In this document: positions 54,485-63,911 of the stretch, piece after piece
Position numbering within the stretch: position 1 is the first letter of the stretch
How the letters are laid out: every line of letters begins with the position of its first letter
Assembly: GCF_000346485.2 (NCBI RefSeq)
Contig: NZ_KQ976354.1
Coordinates: forward strand, 6,378,872-6,442,871
Direction: 5' to 3'
Length of the DNA: 64,000 nt
DNA from: Scytonema hofmannii PCC 7110
GTDB lineage: Bacteria; Cyanobacteriota; Cyanobacteriia; Cyanobacteriales; Nostocaceae
Notes under the pieces: generated by a model
The model's input: only the letters and a program-made list of their open reading frames with translations
Told to the model about the DNA's origin: nothing
Databases searched by the model: none
Made by a program: the position numbers and the translations under genes

Positions 54485-55771
54485 ATGTTTATCGTTAACA
54501 CGGATACTGTTGTCAAAGTTGACCCCAATAATCCACCCAACTATCATCAGGGTAACCCACTTCAGAAACTGCTGAACCTCATGGAACAGACACAATTTGC
54601 AGTTGAGCGGGAATTCTACTTGATGGAACACGCTCAATATTTGTTTCCCTTTGAATGGCTTAGTATATACGGTCCTTCTGGTAATCAAGCGGACATCGTT
54701 GAACCTGTCCGACAGGATAACAAAGAAGATTTTCAAAAGCAGAACATTAGAGATTTTCGCAGTACAGACACCTTCCTGATTCGCGGTTTGGTCAGAGTGG
54801 GAGACTGGGTAGTACCGTTTCTGCGAGTGTCTTATCGAGGTGGTCCCGACTCCAAACTTTCCGTTGCAAGCGATAGCAAGCTGGGTGAAAAAATTAAACT
54901 CTGGATTAAGGTAGGAGATGTTGCGACCCCTTCCTTAATAAGCGTACCTTATAACCCAGTGAGCGATCGCTATGAAGTAGAATTGTGGGGTTATCCCGGT
55001 AGTGATTTGTCCAATCAATTGGATACCAAAGGACGCAAAGCCATTGAGCGTCTGGAACTCCAAGTCCGCACCGACTTAGTACACGGCGATATGTCAGCAT
55101 TCGTGCGCCGCAGCGAACTGAACGGGAAACACGTTGAGGACATCGATCCCAAAAACACCATGCACCCAATCTTACCCCTGCATATAGAACTTGCTTGGGC
55201 AAATTTTAACGAACAAGCTTGGGATGCTCAAAATGGGGCTAACTATCATTACGAATTCAACATGATTCTACGCGGATGGGACAACTACTTGGAAACTGGT
55301 ATCAGTTCCAGTCCCCACAGCGGTCCCGGCTTTTTGGAGTACCGCAACCTCTTGTCCAACTATGGTAGAAAATCCCAGAAATTAGGCGATCGCGATCGCA
55401 ATGGTAACAGAATTAACGAGTTGGGTCGCTTGTTGAACCCGTGGAGTTTCAACGCCTTCGATTCTAAAAATCACGGGAGTGATTCAGAACCATTCTTCGC
55501 AGTCAATTACGTTGATCTCAACATTCTCAAACCGGGATGCGGTATTGGTTTACACCGCCATAGAGATAATCAAGAAATCTTTTTCTTAGTCAACGGTCAA
55601 GGTTTTATGGTCATGGGCGACTGGTGTAAAATGCCCCGAAGAGAGCGATGTTTTGAAATTCGCACGTTTCGTCCCGGATACCTGACAATGCTCAAACCGG
55701 GTAATCTTCACGGGTTGATGAATTCCACAGACCAAGATATGACTCTATTTTCCTTTGGAGGATACGATTAA
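54485..55771 (+). CDS. Cupin-domain protein of the GMC operon (2)
   Basis: 428 aa. C-terminal cupin: LNILKPGCGIGLHRHRDNQEIFFLVNGQGFMVMGDW with H-x-H...E, then GYLTMLKPGNLHGLMNSTDQDMTLFSFG. The N-terminal 300 residues share the pattern of the preceding protein (for example VGDWVVPFLRVSYRGG against the DGQFLCNFLRVEYKS region). 18 bp after the previous gene. Substrate unknown. Confidence 0.75.
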   Translation: MFIVNTDTVVKVDPNNPPNYHQGNPLQKLLNLMEQTQFAVEREFYLMEHAQYLFPFEWLSIYGPSGNQADIVEPVRQDNKEDFQKQNIRDFRSTDTFLIRGLVRVGDWVVPFLRVSYRGGPDSKLSVASDSKLGEKIKLWIKVGDVATPSLISVPYNPVSDRYEVELWGYPGSDLSNQLDTKGRKAIERLELQVRTDLVHGDMSAFVRRSELNGKHVEDIDPKNTMHPILPLHIELAWANFNEQAWDAQNGANYHYEFNMILRGWDNYLETGISSSPHSGPGFLEYRNLLSNYGRKSQKLGDRDRNGNRINELGRLLNPWSFNAFDSKNHGSDSEPFFAVNYVDLNILKPGCGIGLHRHRDNQEIFFLVNGQGFMVMGDWCKMPRRERCFEIRTFRPGYLTMLKPGNLHGLMNSTDQDMTLFSFGGYD

Positions 55772-55977
55772 GAAACAGGGGAGTAGGGAGTAGGGAGTGG
55801 GGAGGGGAGTAAAGGTGGTACGGGCGTCCCCGCCCGTACATTCCTCAGAGGGCGGGCGAGGACGCCCGTACCACAAGAAAAAATTTGGAGATTGTTTACT
55901 CCCGAACCGTAATTTAGAAGTTCACAAGCAATAATGACTACACTAGAAAAATGATAGAGCAACAATCGAAGGGAAAT

Positions 55978-56583
55978 ATGATGAGCGCTCGCGATTACAC
56001 CCTAATCTTAGATAAAAGTGGCAGTATGTCTACGCCTGACCAAGCAGGTGGTAGAAGCAGATGGGATATAGCTCAAGAATCTACACTAGCATTAGCCAGA
56101 AAGTGCGAGCAATTTGACCCTGATGGGATTACTGTTTACGTGTTTTCTGGAAAATTCAAACGTTACGAAGAAGTCACTTCAGCCAAAGTGGCTCAGATCT
56201 TTATGGAAAATGACCCAGCTGGTACAACCAATCTAGCGGGTGTCTTGCTGCATGCCACTCAAAATTACTTTCAACGCAAAGCTGCTGGTAAAACAAAGCC
56301 AAATGGAGAAACCATTTTAGTGGTTACCGATGGAGAACCAGACGATCGCAAAGCAGTCTTTGAAGTTATCATTGATGCAACTCGTAAGATGGAGCGCGAT
56401 GAAGAATTAGGAATTTCTATGATTCAAGTAGGTTCCGATCCCCAAGCGACTAAGTTTTTGAAAGCTTTGGATGACCAGTTGCAAAGCGTTGGTGCGAAGT
56501 TTGATATCTGCGATACTGTGACTCTAGATGATTTAGAAGATATGAGTCTTGCAGATGTCTTGATGAATGCGATTACTGATTAG
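55978..56583 (+). CDS. VWA-domain protein (1)
   Basis: 201 aa from ATG 55978 (AAGGGAAAT before it). RDYTLILDKSGSMSTPDQ is the MIDAS D-x-S-x-S; DPAGTTNLAGVL the Thr, VVTDGEPDDR the Asp. Whole protein is one VWA domain. TerF/YfbK-type stress or metal functions exist in this family but no ter genes are near. Its paralogue is at 58199. Confidence 0.85.
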   Translation: MMSARDYTLILDKSGSMSTPDQAGGRSRWDIAQESTLALARKCEQFDPDGITVYVFSGKFKRYEEVTSAKVAQIFMENDPAGTTNLAGVLLHATQNYFQRKAAGKTKPNGETILVVTDGEPDDRKAVFEVIIDATRKMERDEELGISMIQVGSDPQATKFLKALDDQLQSVGAKFDICDTVTLDDLEDMSLADVLMNAITD

Positions 56584-56732
56584 TTATTGGTCATTGGGCA
56601 TTGGGCATTTTTTCTACAGCACTGGAATTTGAGAGTCATACCCTTAGGATGCTCTACAAACCAGAGGAAATGATATTTCGCTCTTAAACAACCTAGTAAT
56701 AAAGATGGTACAATCGGGTAGAAGGTAAAGAT

Positions 56733-57254
56733 TTAACCTTGCGGTGGAATGCCAATTAAAGCAATACCATTAGGAAATCTAACGAAACTTTCTAGTGGTA
56801 AACTCCCTGGACTATTTCTATTGTGTATTTGCTCTATGCGATCGCGTAGTTTTTGTTGTTGTTCGGGGGTAAGAATCTCCAATATTTTTTGCTTTTCTGA
56901 TTCCATGGCTTCCTGGATTTGTTGTTTTTGATCGTCAGATAGGTCGATCGACTGCATTGCTTCTGGTGGTTTCTTACCTGCTTCAATGGCTTGTTTTAAA
57001 GTATTGCGTTGCTCGTTGGTAAAAATTTCGTCGATTTGAGCGCGAGTATCTTCTTGAACTTCTTTTAGTTTATCCTTTTGCTCTTCGCTTAAGTTAAGCT
57101 CCTTAAAATCTGGTTGTCCTTGTTCTTTGATGGGAAAATTTTGTCTTCCGGGAAATTGCCCTTGACTTGGTGGAAATTGTGCCTGGATCGCAGATGCAGT
57201 TGTAATCATAGCTGCTATCGTGAGGATGAATACTGATATAAACTTGAATTTCAT
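56733..57254 (-). CDS. Spy/CpxP-like periplasmic LTxxQ protein
   Basis: 173 aa. Signal peptide (FISVFILTIAAMITTASAIQA), then NLSEEQKDKLKEVQEDTRAQIDEIF, IDLSDDQKQQIQEAMESEKQKILEILTPEQQQKL: two or three LTxxQ-type repeats. Periplasmic chaperone-like or metal-sensing proteins of this fold. Alone on the minus strand. Confidence 0.8.
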   Translation of the reverse strand: MKFKFISVFILTIAAMITTASAIQAQFPPSQGQFPGRQNFPIKEQGQPDFKELNLSEEQKDKLKEVQEDTRAQIDEIFTNEQRNTLKQAIEAGKKPPEAMQSIDLSDDQKQQIQEAMESEKQKILEILTPEQQQKLRDRIEQIHNRNSPGSLPLESFVRFPNGIALIGIPPQG

Positions 57255-57767
57255 ACGAACCCCCGAACATTTTTACGTAGAACCCCTTTCTTGTTGGTTC
57301 TATGTTTTCATCGTATAAAACCCCCACTCGAATACACATGGTACTGTATCTCTAATTTCATCCGGTGCTTTAGTCCTAGTTACCTGTTGCAAAAATAGAA
57401 CTAAAGACTCTGGCTATCAGCATTACTTTAGTGTAGTATAATTTTATACTATTTTATTCCTTCTTCTCCTTGGCTAACCGAACAATTTTTGTCGTTAACT
57501 GAGATCGTCACTCACAGAGATTGATTTTTGACCGATGAGAATTTTCTCATTAATTGTTCATCTTCTTTTCATCCGGATATTGAATATTAATAGAAAGAAA
57601 GCTTGAGTTCTTATTAGTACTCAGAAATACCTCACCCCCGTTTCTCCACTATAAGGTTCTGTAAAAAACAAAGTCAAACAAAATATACATCAAGAAGACA
57701 AAAAGCTGAGAGTCGCTACAATCTCTCTCTTCATGGAAAAGGGTTTTATCTCAAAATACATATATTT

Positions 57768-57799
57768 GGGTGTGATTAATTATAATCGCACCCTTTTTC
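57768..57799 (+). terminator. Intrinsic terminator without an upstream gene
   Basis: GGGTGTGATTA pairs with TAATCGCACCC, followed by TTTTTCTT. No coding gene ends within 500 bp upstream on this strand, so a small RNA may be terminated here. Confidence 0.6.
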
Positions 57800-57845
57800 T
57801 TACCAAGAAATCTAAGACTGTCACTGACAGTGGATGACCCCAGTT

Positions 57846-58101
57846 TTCTTAAGGTGAAAGAGGGTGAAGAAATCAGCAAAGGTCATGTTTTGACTGACAA
57901 TAGTTTCGAGCGATCGCGACTACAAACTTGCACAACTTGATATTTCACGAGCCAGTATTGAAGACAAATTAGCTCAAATTCCCATGGTGAAAAGCCCCAG
58001 GGATGGCTACATCAAAAGAATCAAACCTTAGGTTGGAAGAGATGTCTAATATACAACGACAATCAATACTGCAGACACGGCTGCTGTTGGCGATTGACTT
58101 C
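57846..58101 (+). pseudogene. Decayed HlyD-like membrane-fusion fragment
   Basis: One frame reads LKVKEGEEISKGHVLTDN, the next (after a shift near 57910) RDYKLAQLDISRASIEDKLA and QIPMVKSPRDGYIKRIKP, then a stop; NTADTAAVGD follows in another frame. This is the lipoyl/coiled-coil end of an HlyD protein with multiple disruptions. It lies 100 bp before the VWA gene. Confidence 0.6.
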
Positions 58102-58198
58102 CAAGGTAAGATCGGGGACTTAGCATTGCCCACCCAGCTAGTATTTCAAAAATCAAATAGGATTACTATATGTCTAAAATAGATAGATAGAAAATCTT

Positions 58199-58819
58199 AT
58201 GGGAAATTACGAAATGTTACAAAATCGAGACTATACCTTGATTATCGACAAAAGTGGCAGTATGGCAACCCCAGACCAAAAAGGGGGAAAAAGTCGATGG
58301 GCTACAGCAGAAGAATCTACCTTTGCTTTAGCAACTAAATGCGAGCAATTTGACCCTGACGGTATTACTATTTATCTCTTTTCTGGAAAGTTTAAGCGTT
58401 ATGAAAATGTGACGGCTAGTAAGGTGACACAAATTTTTCAAGAGAACGATCCCGCAGGTAGTACAGACTTAGCAGGTGTATTGCAACATGCTCTCGATAA
58501 TTATTTCCAACGCAAAAGTGCCAATCAAACAAAGGAAAATGGAGAGACAATTTTAGTCATTACAGATGGTGAACCGGACGATCGCAAAGCAGTAATGAAG
58601 GTCATTATTGAAGCTTCTCGCCGTATGGATCGGGATGAAGAATTAGCTATTTCTTTTATTCAAGTGGGTAAAGATACCCAAGCAACTCGTTTTTTGAAAG
58701 TACTTGATGATGAACTGCAAGGAGCGGGTGCAAAATTTGACATTTGCGATACTATTACTATGGATGATATGGAAGATATGAGTCTCGCTGAAGTGTTACT
58801 TAATGCTATAAATGATTAA
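58199..58819 (+). CDS. VWA-domain protein (2), paralogue
   Basis: 206 aa; ATG 58214 (MLQNRDYTL) aligns best with the start of the first paralogue. RDYTLIIDKSGSMATPDQKGGKSRW, NDPAGSTDLAGVL, VITDGEPDDRKAV: same MIDAS set and same C-terminus (EDMSLAEVLLNAIND). Roughly 75% identity by eye to the protein at 55978. The pair is separated by the Spy-like gene and the HlyD remnant. Confidence 0.85.
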   Translation: MGNYEMLQNRDYTLIIDKSGSMATPDQKGGKSRWATAEESTFALATKCEQFDPDGITIYLFSGKFKRYENVTASKVTQIFQENDPAGSTDLAGVLQHALDNYFQRKSANQTKENGETILVITDGEPDDRKAVMKVIIEASRRMDRDEELAISFIQVGKDTQATRFLKVLDDELQGAGAKFDICDTITMDDMEDMSLAEVLLNAIND

Positions 58820-58825
58820 CACCTG

Positions 58826-58908
58826 ACCAGTGGCCAGTGACCAGTGACCAGTGACCAGTGACCAGTGACCAGTGACCAGTGACCAGTGACCAGTGACCAG
58901 TGACCAGT
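58826..58908. repeat. Tandem heptamer repeat TGACCAG
   Basis: About eleven consecutive CCAGTGA units directly after the VWA stop codon. A hairpin AGAAACCTGGTTTCT/AGAAACCGGGTTTCT follows at about 58935-58967. Confidence 0.9.
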
Positions 58909-59037
58909 GAATTTAAGAAATAATGCTTTTGCTGAGAAACCTGGTTTCTCCAAGAAACCGGGTTTCTGAAGTCTCCTCAAAAGAAAATTGACACTTTAAA
59001 CAGTCATTTATACTTAATAAGTAATAACTAAATATAT

Positions 59038-59418
59038 ATGGATTCTATTGAGAAACTACTGGCTGAACTAAAAGCAAATTACGAACAGCCAAAACCAGAA
59101 CAAAGCCAGCAAGTTATAACAAAATCGATAAGTGTACCGCTATCAAAATCGGCATCTCCTATTGATAACCTTCTAGAACAAGTTAAGACTGAGTTTGAGC
59201 AAAAAGATTTAGCCTTAGAATTGCAAAGACAAGAGCAACTAGAACAAGAGCGAATTCGGTTGTTAGAAATCGAAGCTAAAAAAATAGAAGCTTTGAAAAA
59301 GCAAGCTCAAGATTGGCTAGATAAACTAGATCCATATTCACCTGAAGGTCTCTGGTTTGAACGATTTGCTGAAACTTACCCCTCAAAATTAGAGGCGGCG
59401 ATTGACTATTTATCGTAG
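59038..59418 (+). CDS. Salt-stress protein, Slr1339 family
   Basis: 126 aa. DSIEKLLAELKANYEQ and ASPIDNLLEQVKTEFEQKDLA repeats at the N-terminus, a charged coiled coil (LALELQRQEQLEQERIRLLEIEAKKIEAL), and the conserved end WLDKLDPYSPEGLWFERFAE. This is a cyanobacterial family named after Slr1339; function unclear beyond salt induction. Found in many genomes as a single gene. Confidence 0.8.
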   Translation: MDSIEKLLAELKANYEQPKPEQSQQVITKSISVPLSKSASPIDNLLEQVKTEFEQKDLALELQRQEQLEQERIRLLEIEAKKIEALKKQAQDWLDKLDPYSPEGLWFERFAETYPSKLEAAIDYLS

Positions 59419-59640
59419 TACTATCGAGCCGATAATTTACTCCCCTGACGAGCTAGTGTTCTAAAGTCACCATTATCAGCCCATCTCTTAATTGCAGCTT
59501 GCAAACTTTGAACGTTTGACACCACACCCCGGAGTCCATCGACATAAACTCAAAGAGATTCAATCAGGAGTAGAACCCATGAAATTAAAGCCTATCAATC
59601 AGCAAGTAGTTGTCATCGTTGGTGCTTCTGACCAATAACC

Positions 59641-59988
59641 TTATTTACGATGATCGATTTGATTTGAAAGATGTTTAACGCCCCATTCATGCATAGCATA
59701 AAGAATTGGTTGAAGGCTTTCACCTAAAGGAGTTAAAGAGTATTCTACTTTTGGAGGAATTTGCGGATAAACCTTACGAGCGATAATTCCATCCTCCTCC
59801 ATTTCCCGGAGTTGCTGAGTCAGCATTTTTTGAGTTATTCCGTCTAAAGCTCGTTGTAATTCGCCAAAACGTTTGATACCTACCATTAATTCTCGAATAA
59901 TTAATACTTTCCAGCGTCCACCAATGACTTTAAGAGTGGTTTCCACTTCACAAGTTAACCTGCTGTAGTTTTCCGCTTTAGCTTCCAT
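59641..59988 (-). CDS. HxlR-family transcriptional regulator
   Basis: 115 aa. [59 protein letters not shown] is the winged-helix HxlR/YodB signature. It is divergent from an azoreductase gene 122 bp away, the usual target arrangement (compare YodB-AzoR1). The first Cys (C14) stands where thiol sensors of this family have theirs, so redox or quinone sensing is possible. Confidence 0.9.
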   Translation of the reverse strand: MEAKAENYSRLTCEVETTLKVIGGRWKVLIIRELMVGIKRFGELQRALDGITQKMLTQQLREMEEDGIIARKVYPQIPPKVEYSLTPLGESLQPILYAMHEWGVKHLSNQIDHRK

Positions 59989-60110
59989 CTATACCTCGCA
60001 GTTTCTTTTTGGTAAGTACCTTACTTTTAAGTGCCTACTTTCCATAGTAACTTTACATAGCTTAAAGTTAAGACGGAAAAACTCTTATCCTTCATACTTT
60101 ATACTTCACT

Positions 60111-60734
60111 ATGGCGCATATCCTACATATTGACTCAAGTCCTCGTGGAGAACGCTCCTTTTCTCGCAAGTTTGCAGATGAGTTTGTCTCAGCTTGGAAA
60201 AACGCCAATGCTGGAGTAATGGTGACTTACCGGGATTTAGGTCACAATCCAGTACCTCATGTAGACGAAGCATGGATTGCAGCAGCTTTTACTCCGCCAG
60301 ATGCTCGCACACCCGAACTTGCCAAAGCCATTGAATTATCTGATAGTTTGGTGGATGAGTTTTTGGCAGCTGACCGTTATGTCTTCGGAGTGCCAATGTA
60401 TAACTTTAATATTCCCTCTACCTTCAAGGCTTACATCGACCAGATTGTGCGTGCTGGTCGTACCTTCGCTGTTGATGCAAACGGTGGTTTTAAGGGTTTA
60501 GTTGAAGGTAAAAAGATGCTGATTGTAACAGCTAGAGGTGGAGACTTTTCACCTGGAAGCCCTGCTGCACCATATGATTATCAGGAACCTTTCCTAAGAG
60601 CAATCTTTGGATTTCTTGGAATTACAGATATTACATTTATTCACGTGCAAAACCTTGGTGCGGGTGAAGATGCTCGTCAAGCATCTTTGGCAAAAGCACA
60701 GGAAGCTGTTCAGGAAGCTATAGCTAGTTGGTAA
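60111..60734 (+). CDS. azoR: FMN-dependent NADH-azoreductase
   Basis: 207 aa. HILHIDSSPRGERSFSRKFADEFVSAW (FMN phosphate site), VFGVPMYNFNIPSTFKAYIDQIVRAGRTF and VTARGGDFSPGSP are the AzoR motifs. Reduces quinones and azo compounds with NADH. Probably repressed by the divergent HxlR regulator and induced by quinones. Confidence 0.9.
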   Translation: MAHILHIDSSPRGERSFSRKFADEFVSAWKNANAGVMVTYRDLGHNPVPHVDEAWIAAAFTPPDARTPELAKAIELSDSLVDEFLAADRYVFGVPMYNFNIPSTFKAYIDQIVRAGRTFAVDANGGFKGLVEGKKMLIVTARGGDFSPGSPAAPYDYQEPFLRAIFGFLGITDITFIHVQNLGAGEDARQASLAKAQEAVQEAIASW

Positions 60735-60769
60735 TACACAAAGACGCGCCATGGCGCGTCTCTACAGCA

Positions 60770-61273
60770 CTAACCACTAACAGTCCTCAACCATCTATTG
60801 ACAACTGAATTAAAGAATTTTTTCACTTGGTGCTTGCGACGCCACCTTTGGAATGCTTTTTCGTATTCTTCACCTTTGATGAGAAAGGTATTCCAAGTGT
60901 CAAGTCCTAAGGCAAGCCCGCAGCCCAGTAAGATATATAAAGACCAAGAAAGGCCTGGAGCGCTTAGCATATCCAAGGATATGAAAAAAATGTTAATGAT
61001 TGCGTAATTGCCAAAACGCTTTTTAAATCTTCCTTGACGGAGGAGGTTAAAAGCTTGGCGTTGTTGCATTTCCCCTTGGGTGTCCAACCAGTCGCGTTCT
61101 GCTTGTTGCAGTGACTCTGGAGAAATTTCTAACTCAGTGGCAATTTCCTGCAGTTGTTCGTAGGAAAATTCTTTCTCTTTGTCATCAGCTTGACGAGCGA
61201 TCGCTAAATTAAGTATTTTCTGAATATCTTCTTGGCTGTAGGTACGTCTTGCTCTGCTGTCAAAAGTTGTCAT
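60770..61273 (-). CDS. 2TM-domain protein
   Basis: 167 aa from ATG 61273; the frame extends upstream without an obvious start signal. N-terminal helical segment (SQEDIQKILNLAIARQADDKEKEFSYEQLQEIATELEIS) and two membrane helices (YAIINIFFISLDML, YILLGCGLALGLDTWN). This is the 2TM family often found with kinases. Function unknown. Confidence 0.75.
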   Translation of the reverse strand: MTTFDSRARRTYSQEDIQKILNLAIARQADDKEKEFSYEQLQEIATELEISPESLQQAERDWLDTQGEMQQRQAFNLLRQGRFKKRFGNYAIINIFFISLDMLSAPGLSWSLYILLGCGLALGLDTWNTFLIKGEEYEKAFQRWRRKHQVKKFFNSVVNRWLRTVSG

Positions 61274-61444
61274 AACGCTAGATCTCATATTACTTTTTAT
61301 ACACCAGCCCTGCCAGAGAGATTTTACGTTATTGCGTTCGCGGAGCGCGAGCTGCACCCAGCTTATCGCCACTAGCAGTGCCAAACTATCCATCTCTAGA
61401 GTAGCAAATGGGAATTAAGATGATAACATGAGCGATTAAATATT

Positions 61445-62389
61445 TCATATCCCCGACTTTTTGCAGAAATCGGGGATATGCTTCAACCATTCCTCAGCTT
61501 CTTTGTATAACTGAAACTTGCGTTCGCTTGTGCGAAACTCTGATGTGTGAACCATGCGCCTACCGTTAACCAGTTTTGTACCGTGGTACTTGTGCAGCAG
61601 TTCGTGATACAAGACGAACTCGACGACAAACTCAGGAATGCGATCGTCATCTAGGGTTATACTCATCACTACCCTATCTCTAGCGGGTTCGTAGTGAGCA
61701 AATTTTCTGTAGGTATGAATTTTGCTCCAAGTTAAACGTGGTTTTACAAGCTTTGCAGCAAAATACTCCTCATTGACTTTGTCAAATAATTTATCTAGAT
61801 TATAGTGTTTACCCGTAGAATTTTCTGCGATCGCTTCTACAATCAAATCTAGCTCCATCAGAATTTCACTGTATTCTTCGGAACTAGCAAAATCCTTCAT
61901 CACTCGTGTTTTGTCGCGACTATTACCAAATAAAGCCGCTTGCACCAAAACTTGTAAAACTTCATCTGGTGCATTGATAAATCCTTCACTGACAATCAGA
62001 GTTGCAAAGTATTCACCTATTTTACTCCTGTACAACCCTGCCAAATTCGTTATCTCAACAATAACTTTAATCGAATCCCGACCATGTGCGCTAAAGGTTT
62101 GTTGAGCGATATGCTGCAACCGATGGGTTGCTTGTACGTGGAGTTGTAGGTTTCGTTCATCGGTTAAAAACTTCATCCATGAGTAGATTTGACGGGAAGA
62201 ACTTGTGAGGTGTGCTGGGGTTGTTTGTTGATTGGAGCAAATCTTTTCTATTGCTGTTACGATTCTCATCAAAGCTTGAAGCAGTTCCTGCATCTGAGCT
62301 GCATTTGGCGTTGGGCTTGAGGCTAGGTCAAAAATTTTTTGTAAAACAGCACGTTGCTGCGCTTTGATGTTCTTAAGACCAATCATCAT
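61445..62389 (-). CDS. Zinc-metallopeptidase-like (SprT/M48-type fold) protein
   Basis: 314 aa. VVEFVLYHELLHKYHGTKLVNGRRMVHTSEF has HExxH (HELLH) with a downstream His and Glu/Ser segment, SprT-like. N-terminal 200 residues are helical (AVLQKIFDLASSPTP, QELLQALMRIVTAIEKI). Conserved in cyanobacteria, without known substrate. Confidence 0.75.
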   Translation of the reverse strand: MMIGLKNIKAQQRAVLQKIFDLASSPTPNAAQMQELLQALMRIVTAIEKICSNQQTTPAHLTSSSRQIYSWMKFLTDERNLQLHVQATHRLQHIAQQTFSAHGRDSIKVIVEITNLAGLYRSKIGEYFATLIVSEGFINAPDEVLQVLVQAALFGNSRDKTRVMKDFASSEEYSEILMELDLIVEAIAENSTGKHYNLDKLFDKVNEEYFAAKLVKPRLTWSKIHTYRKFAHYEPARDRVVMSITLDDDRIPEFVVEFVLYHELLHKYHGTKLVNGRRMVHTSEFRTSERKFQLYKEAEEWLKHIPDFCKKSGI

Positions 62390-62494
62390 GTGAGGGCTAT
62401 TGGCAACGCCTAAATCATACCATTGACATCAGTATCCTACCTTCTTACTTCTGCCTTCTTAACTTCTGCCTCATGTGGTTTTACGTCTTAAAAC

Positions 62495-62977
62495 TTACAA
62501 ATCGCATGCAAATCCGTTGTTGTTGCGGTCTTTCTTTTTAGCCATGTCGCCAAATTGAGCCACGGGAATGCTGCGGATACCATATTGTAGATTTATGCGC
62601 GTACATGTCTCGGTAGCTAGCAACTGATGGACGTACTCATCCCTGATTTCTGCTGCTTGGATGCAAAGTTGGGTCACTAACCCTTGGTCTCTGCCCATTT
62701 TTACACTTCTGCCAGATGAATCCACTTGCTTGTAGTAAAAATTTGGGTTATTACCGCACTGTACTTTCAATTTAAATTGACTGCCATCGGACTCTGAAGC
62801 AGGCACTGACAAAAGAAGAAATTCAGGATTAAATCTAATGTCAGACATTTTAATATTTTTTGTATCCCATCTCCATAGGCGAGAGCCACTGGATATCTGG
62901 TAATTGCTGGGGAGCGCAAAAGCCGGGACAACGCTTGTTAACAAAAATACTGTTGCTAAAACACCCAAAGTTTTCAT
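62495..62977 (-). CDS. Exported protein with excalibur-like C-terminus
   Basis: 160 aa. Signal peptide (LGVLATVFLLTSVVPAFA). Four cysteines in the mature part; end KKKDRNNNGFACDL matches the DxDxDGxxCE-like excalibur calcium-binding motif loosely. Periplasmic or secreted. Function unknown. Confidence 0.65.
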   Translation of the reverse strand: MKTLGVLATVFLLTSVVPAFALPSNYQISSGSRLWRWDTKNIKMSDIRFNPEFLLLSVPASESDGSQFKLKVQCGNNPNFYYKQVDSSGRSVKMGRDQGLVTQLCIQAAEIRDEYVHQLLATETCTRINLQYGIRSIPVAQFGDMAKKKDRNNNGFACDL

Positions 62978-63382
62978 AAGTAAGCTCTCTCAATAACCTA
63001 CTCTTAGTCTTCCCATGCGATCGCTTTTTTCAGCAGGCTATTGTTAAAGTTTTTGTAATTAAATTGACTTATTTACTCAGTATATATACGAATTAAAAAT
63101 TAAATGTCCTTTTAATTTTCTTGGAATCTAGTACCGCTTCCTTGGAAGTTAAAAAGGTTTTCACCTTGAAGTGAATGGTAGCTTTATTTCTGTCGCGCTG
63201 TACTAGTATTTTTGTCAGTAGTAACTTAAGTTCTATATCTCAAGTTGAATCTAAGCTACCGTAATTTCTACCAATGGGTCATGAATACAACCCATTTACT
63301 TAGCTAAATTGATAACGAAGCTAATCAAAATTTCTATTGGCTAAAAAGTCAACAGATCGGCCTAGTTACAAGGAGTAACATT
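62978..63382. other. Upstream region of the KGG stress-protein gene
   Basis: 405 bp without a gene. AAGGAG lies 8 bp before the ATG at 63383. No promoter hexamers identified with confidence. Confidence 0.4.
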
Positions 63383-63637
63383 ATGTCAGATACAAGTAAG
63401 CGTGGCTTTGCTTCTATGGATGAAGATAAGCAACGTGAAATCGCCAGCAAAGGTGGAAAAGCAGCTCATGAAAAAGGAACCGCTCACGAATTCTCCTCTG
63501 AAGAAGCGCGTGAAGCTGGACATGAAGGTGGTGAAACTGTAAGCCAAGACAGAGAACACATGGCCGAAATTGGTCGTGAGGGTGGCAAACATTCTCATGG
63601 CGGTGGGCGCAAAAAACAAAATAACGAAGATAAGTGA
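63383..63637 (+). CDS. KGG-repeat stress-induced protein
   Basis: 84 aa, very hydrophilic. KRGFASMDEDKQREIASKGGKAAHEKGTAHEF, then EAGHEGGETV and AEIGREGGKH: three Gly-Gly repeats of the KGG/GsiB type. Intrinsically disordered, general-stress protein of desiccation or starvation. Good ribosome-binding site. Confidence 0.9.
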   Translation: MSDTSKRGFASMDEDKQREIASKGGKAAHEKGTAHEFSSEEAREAGHEGGETVSQDREHMAEIGREGGKHSHGGGRKKQNNEDK

Positions 63638-63729
63638 AACATTATCCCTACACCGCCAATAGCAGCAGAAATGCTAGCACCTGTCTTCGCCTAGGTTCTG
63701 TAACCAAGCAATACCCCTTCTAGAATAAG

Positions 63730-63856
63730 CTAGAGCGTCGGTTCAATTATCCCAAAAACCCGGTTTCTTTAAGTTGAGCCTATGAGATATCAAGCTTGAC
63801 AACAGAGAGAAACCGGGTTCTTTGCCTCCTTTTTGACTACTGGACTGGCGTTCTAG
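63730..63856. repeat. MITE family A, copy 2
   Basis: Ends CTAGAGCGTCGGTTCAA and GGACTGGCGTTCTAG; core GAGATATCAAGCTTG...AACAGAGAGAAACCGGG as at 14547-14674. Confidence 0.75.
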
Positions 63857-63911
63857 GAGGGGTTTGTTGTGGCAATATCTTCACCATTTCAAGAGTCTGC
63901 ACAGGAGTAAA

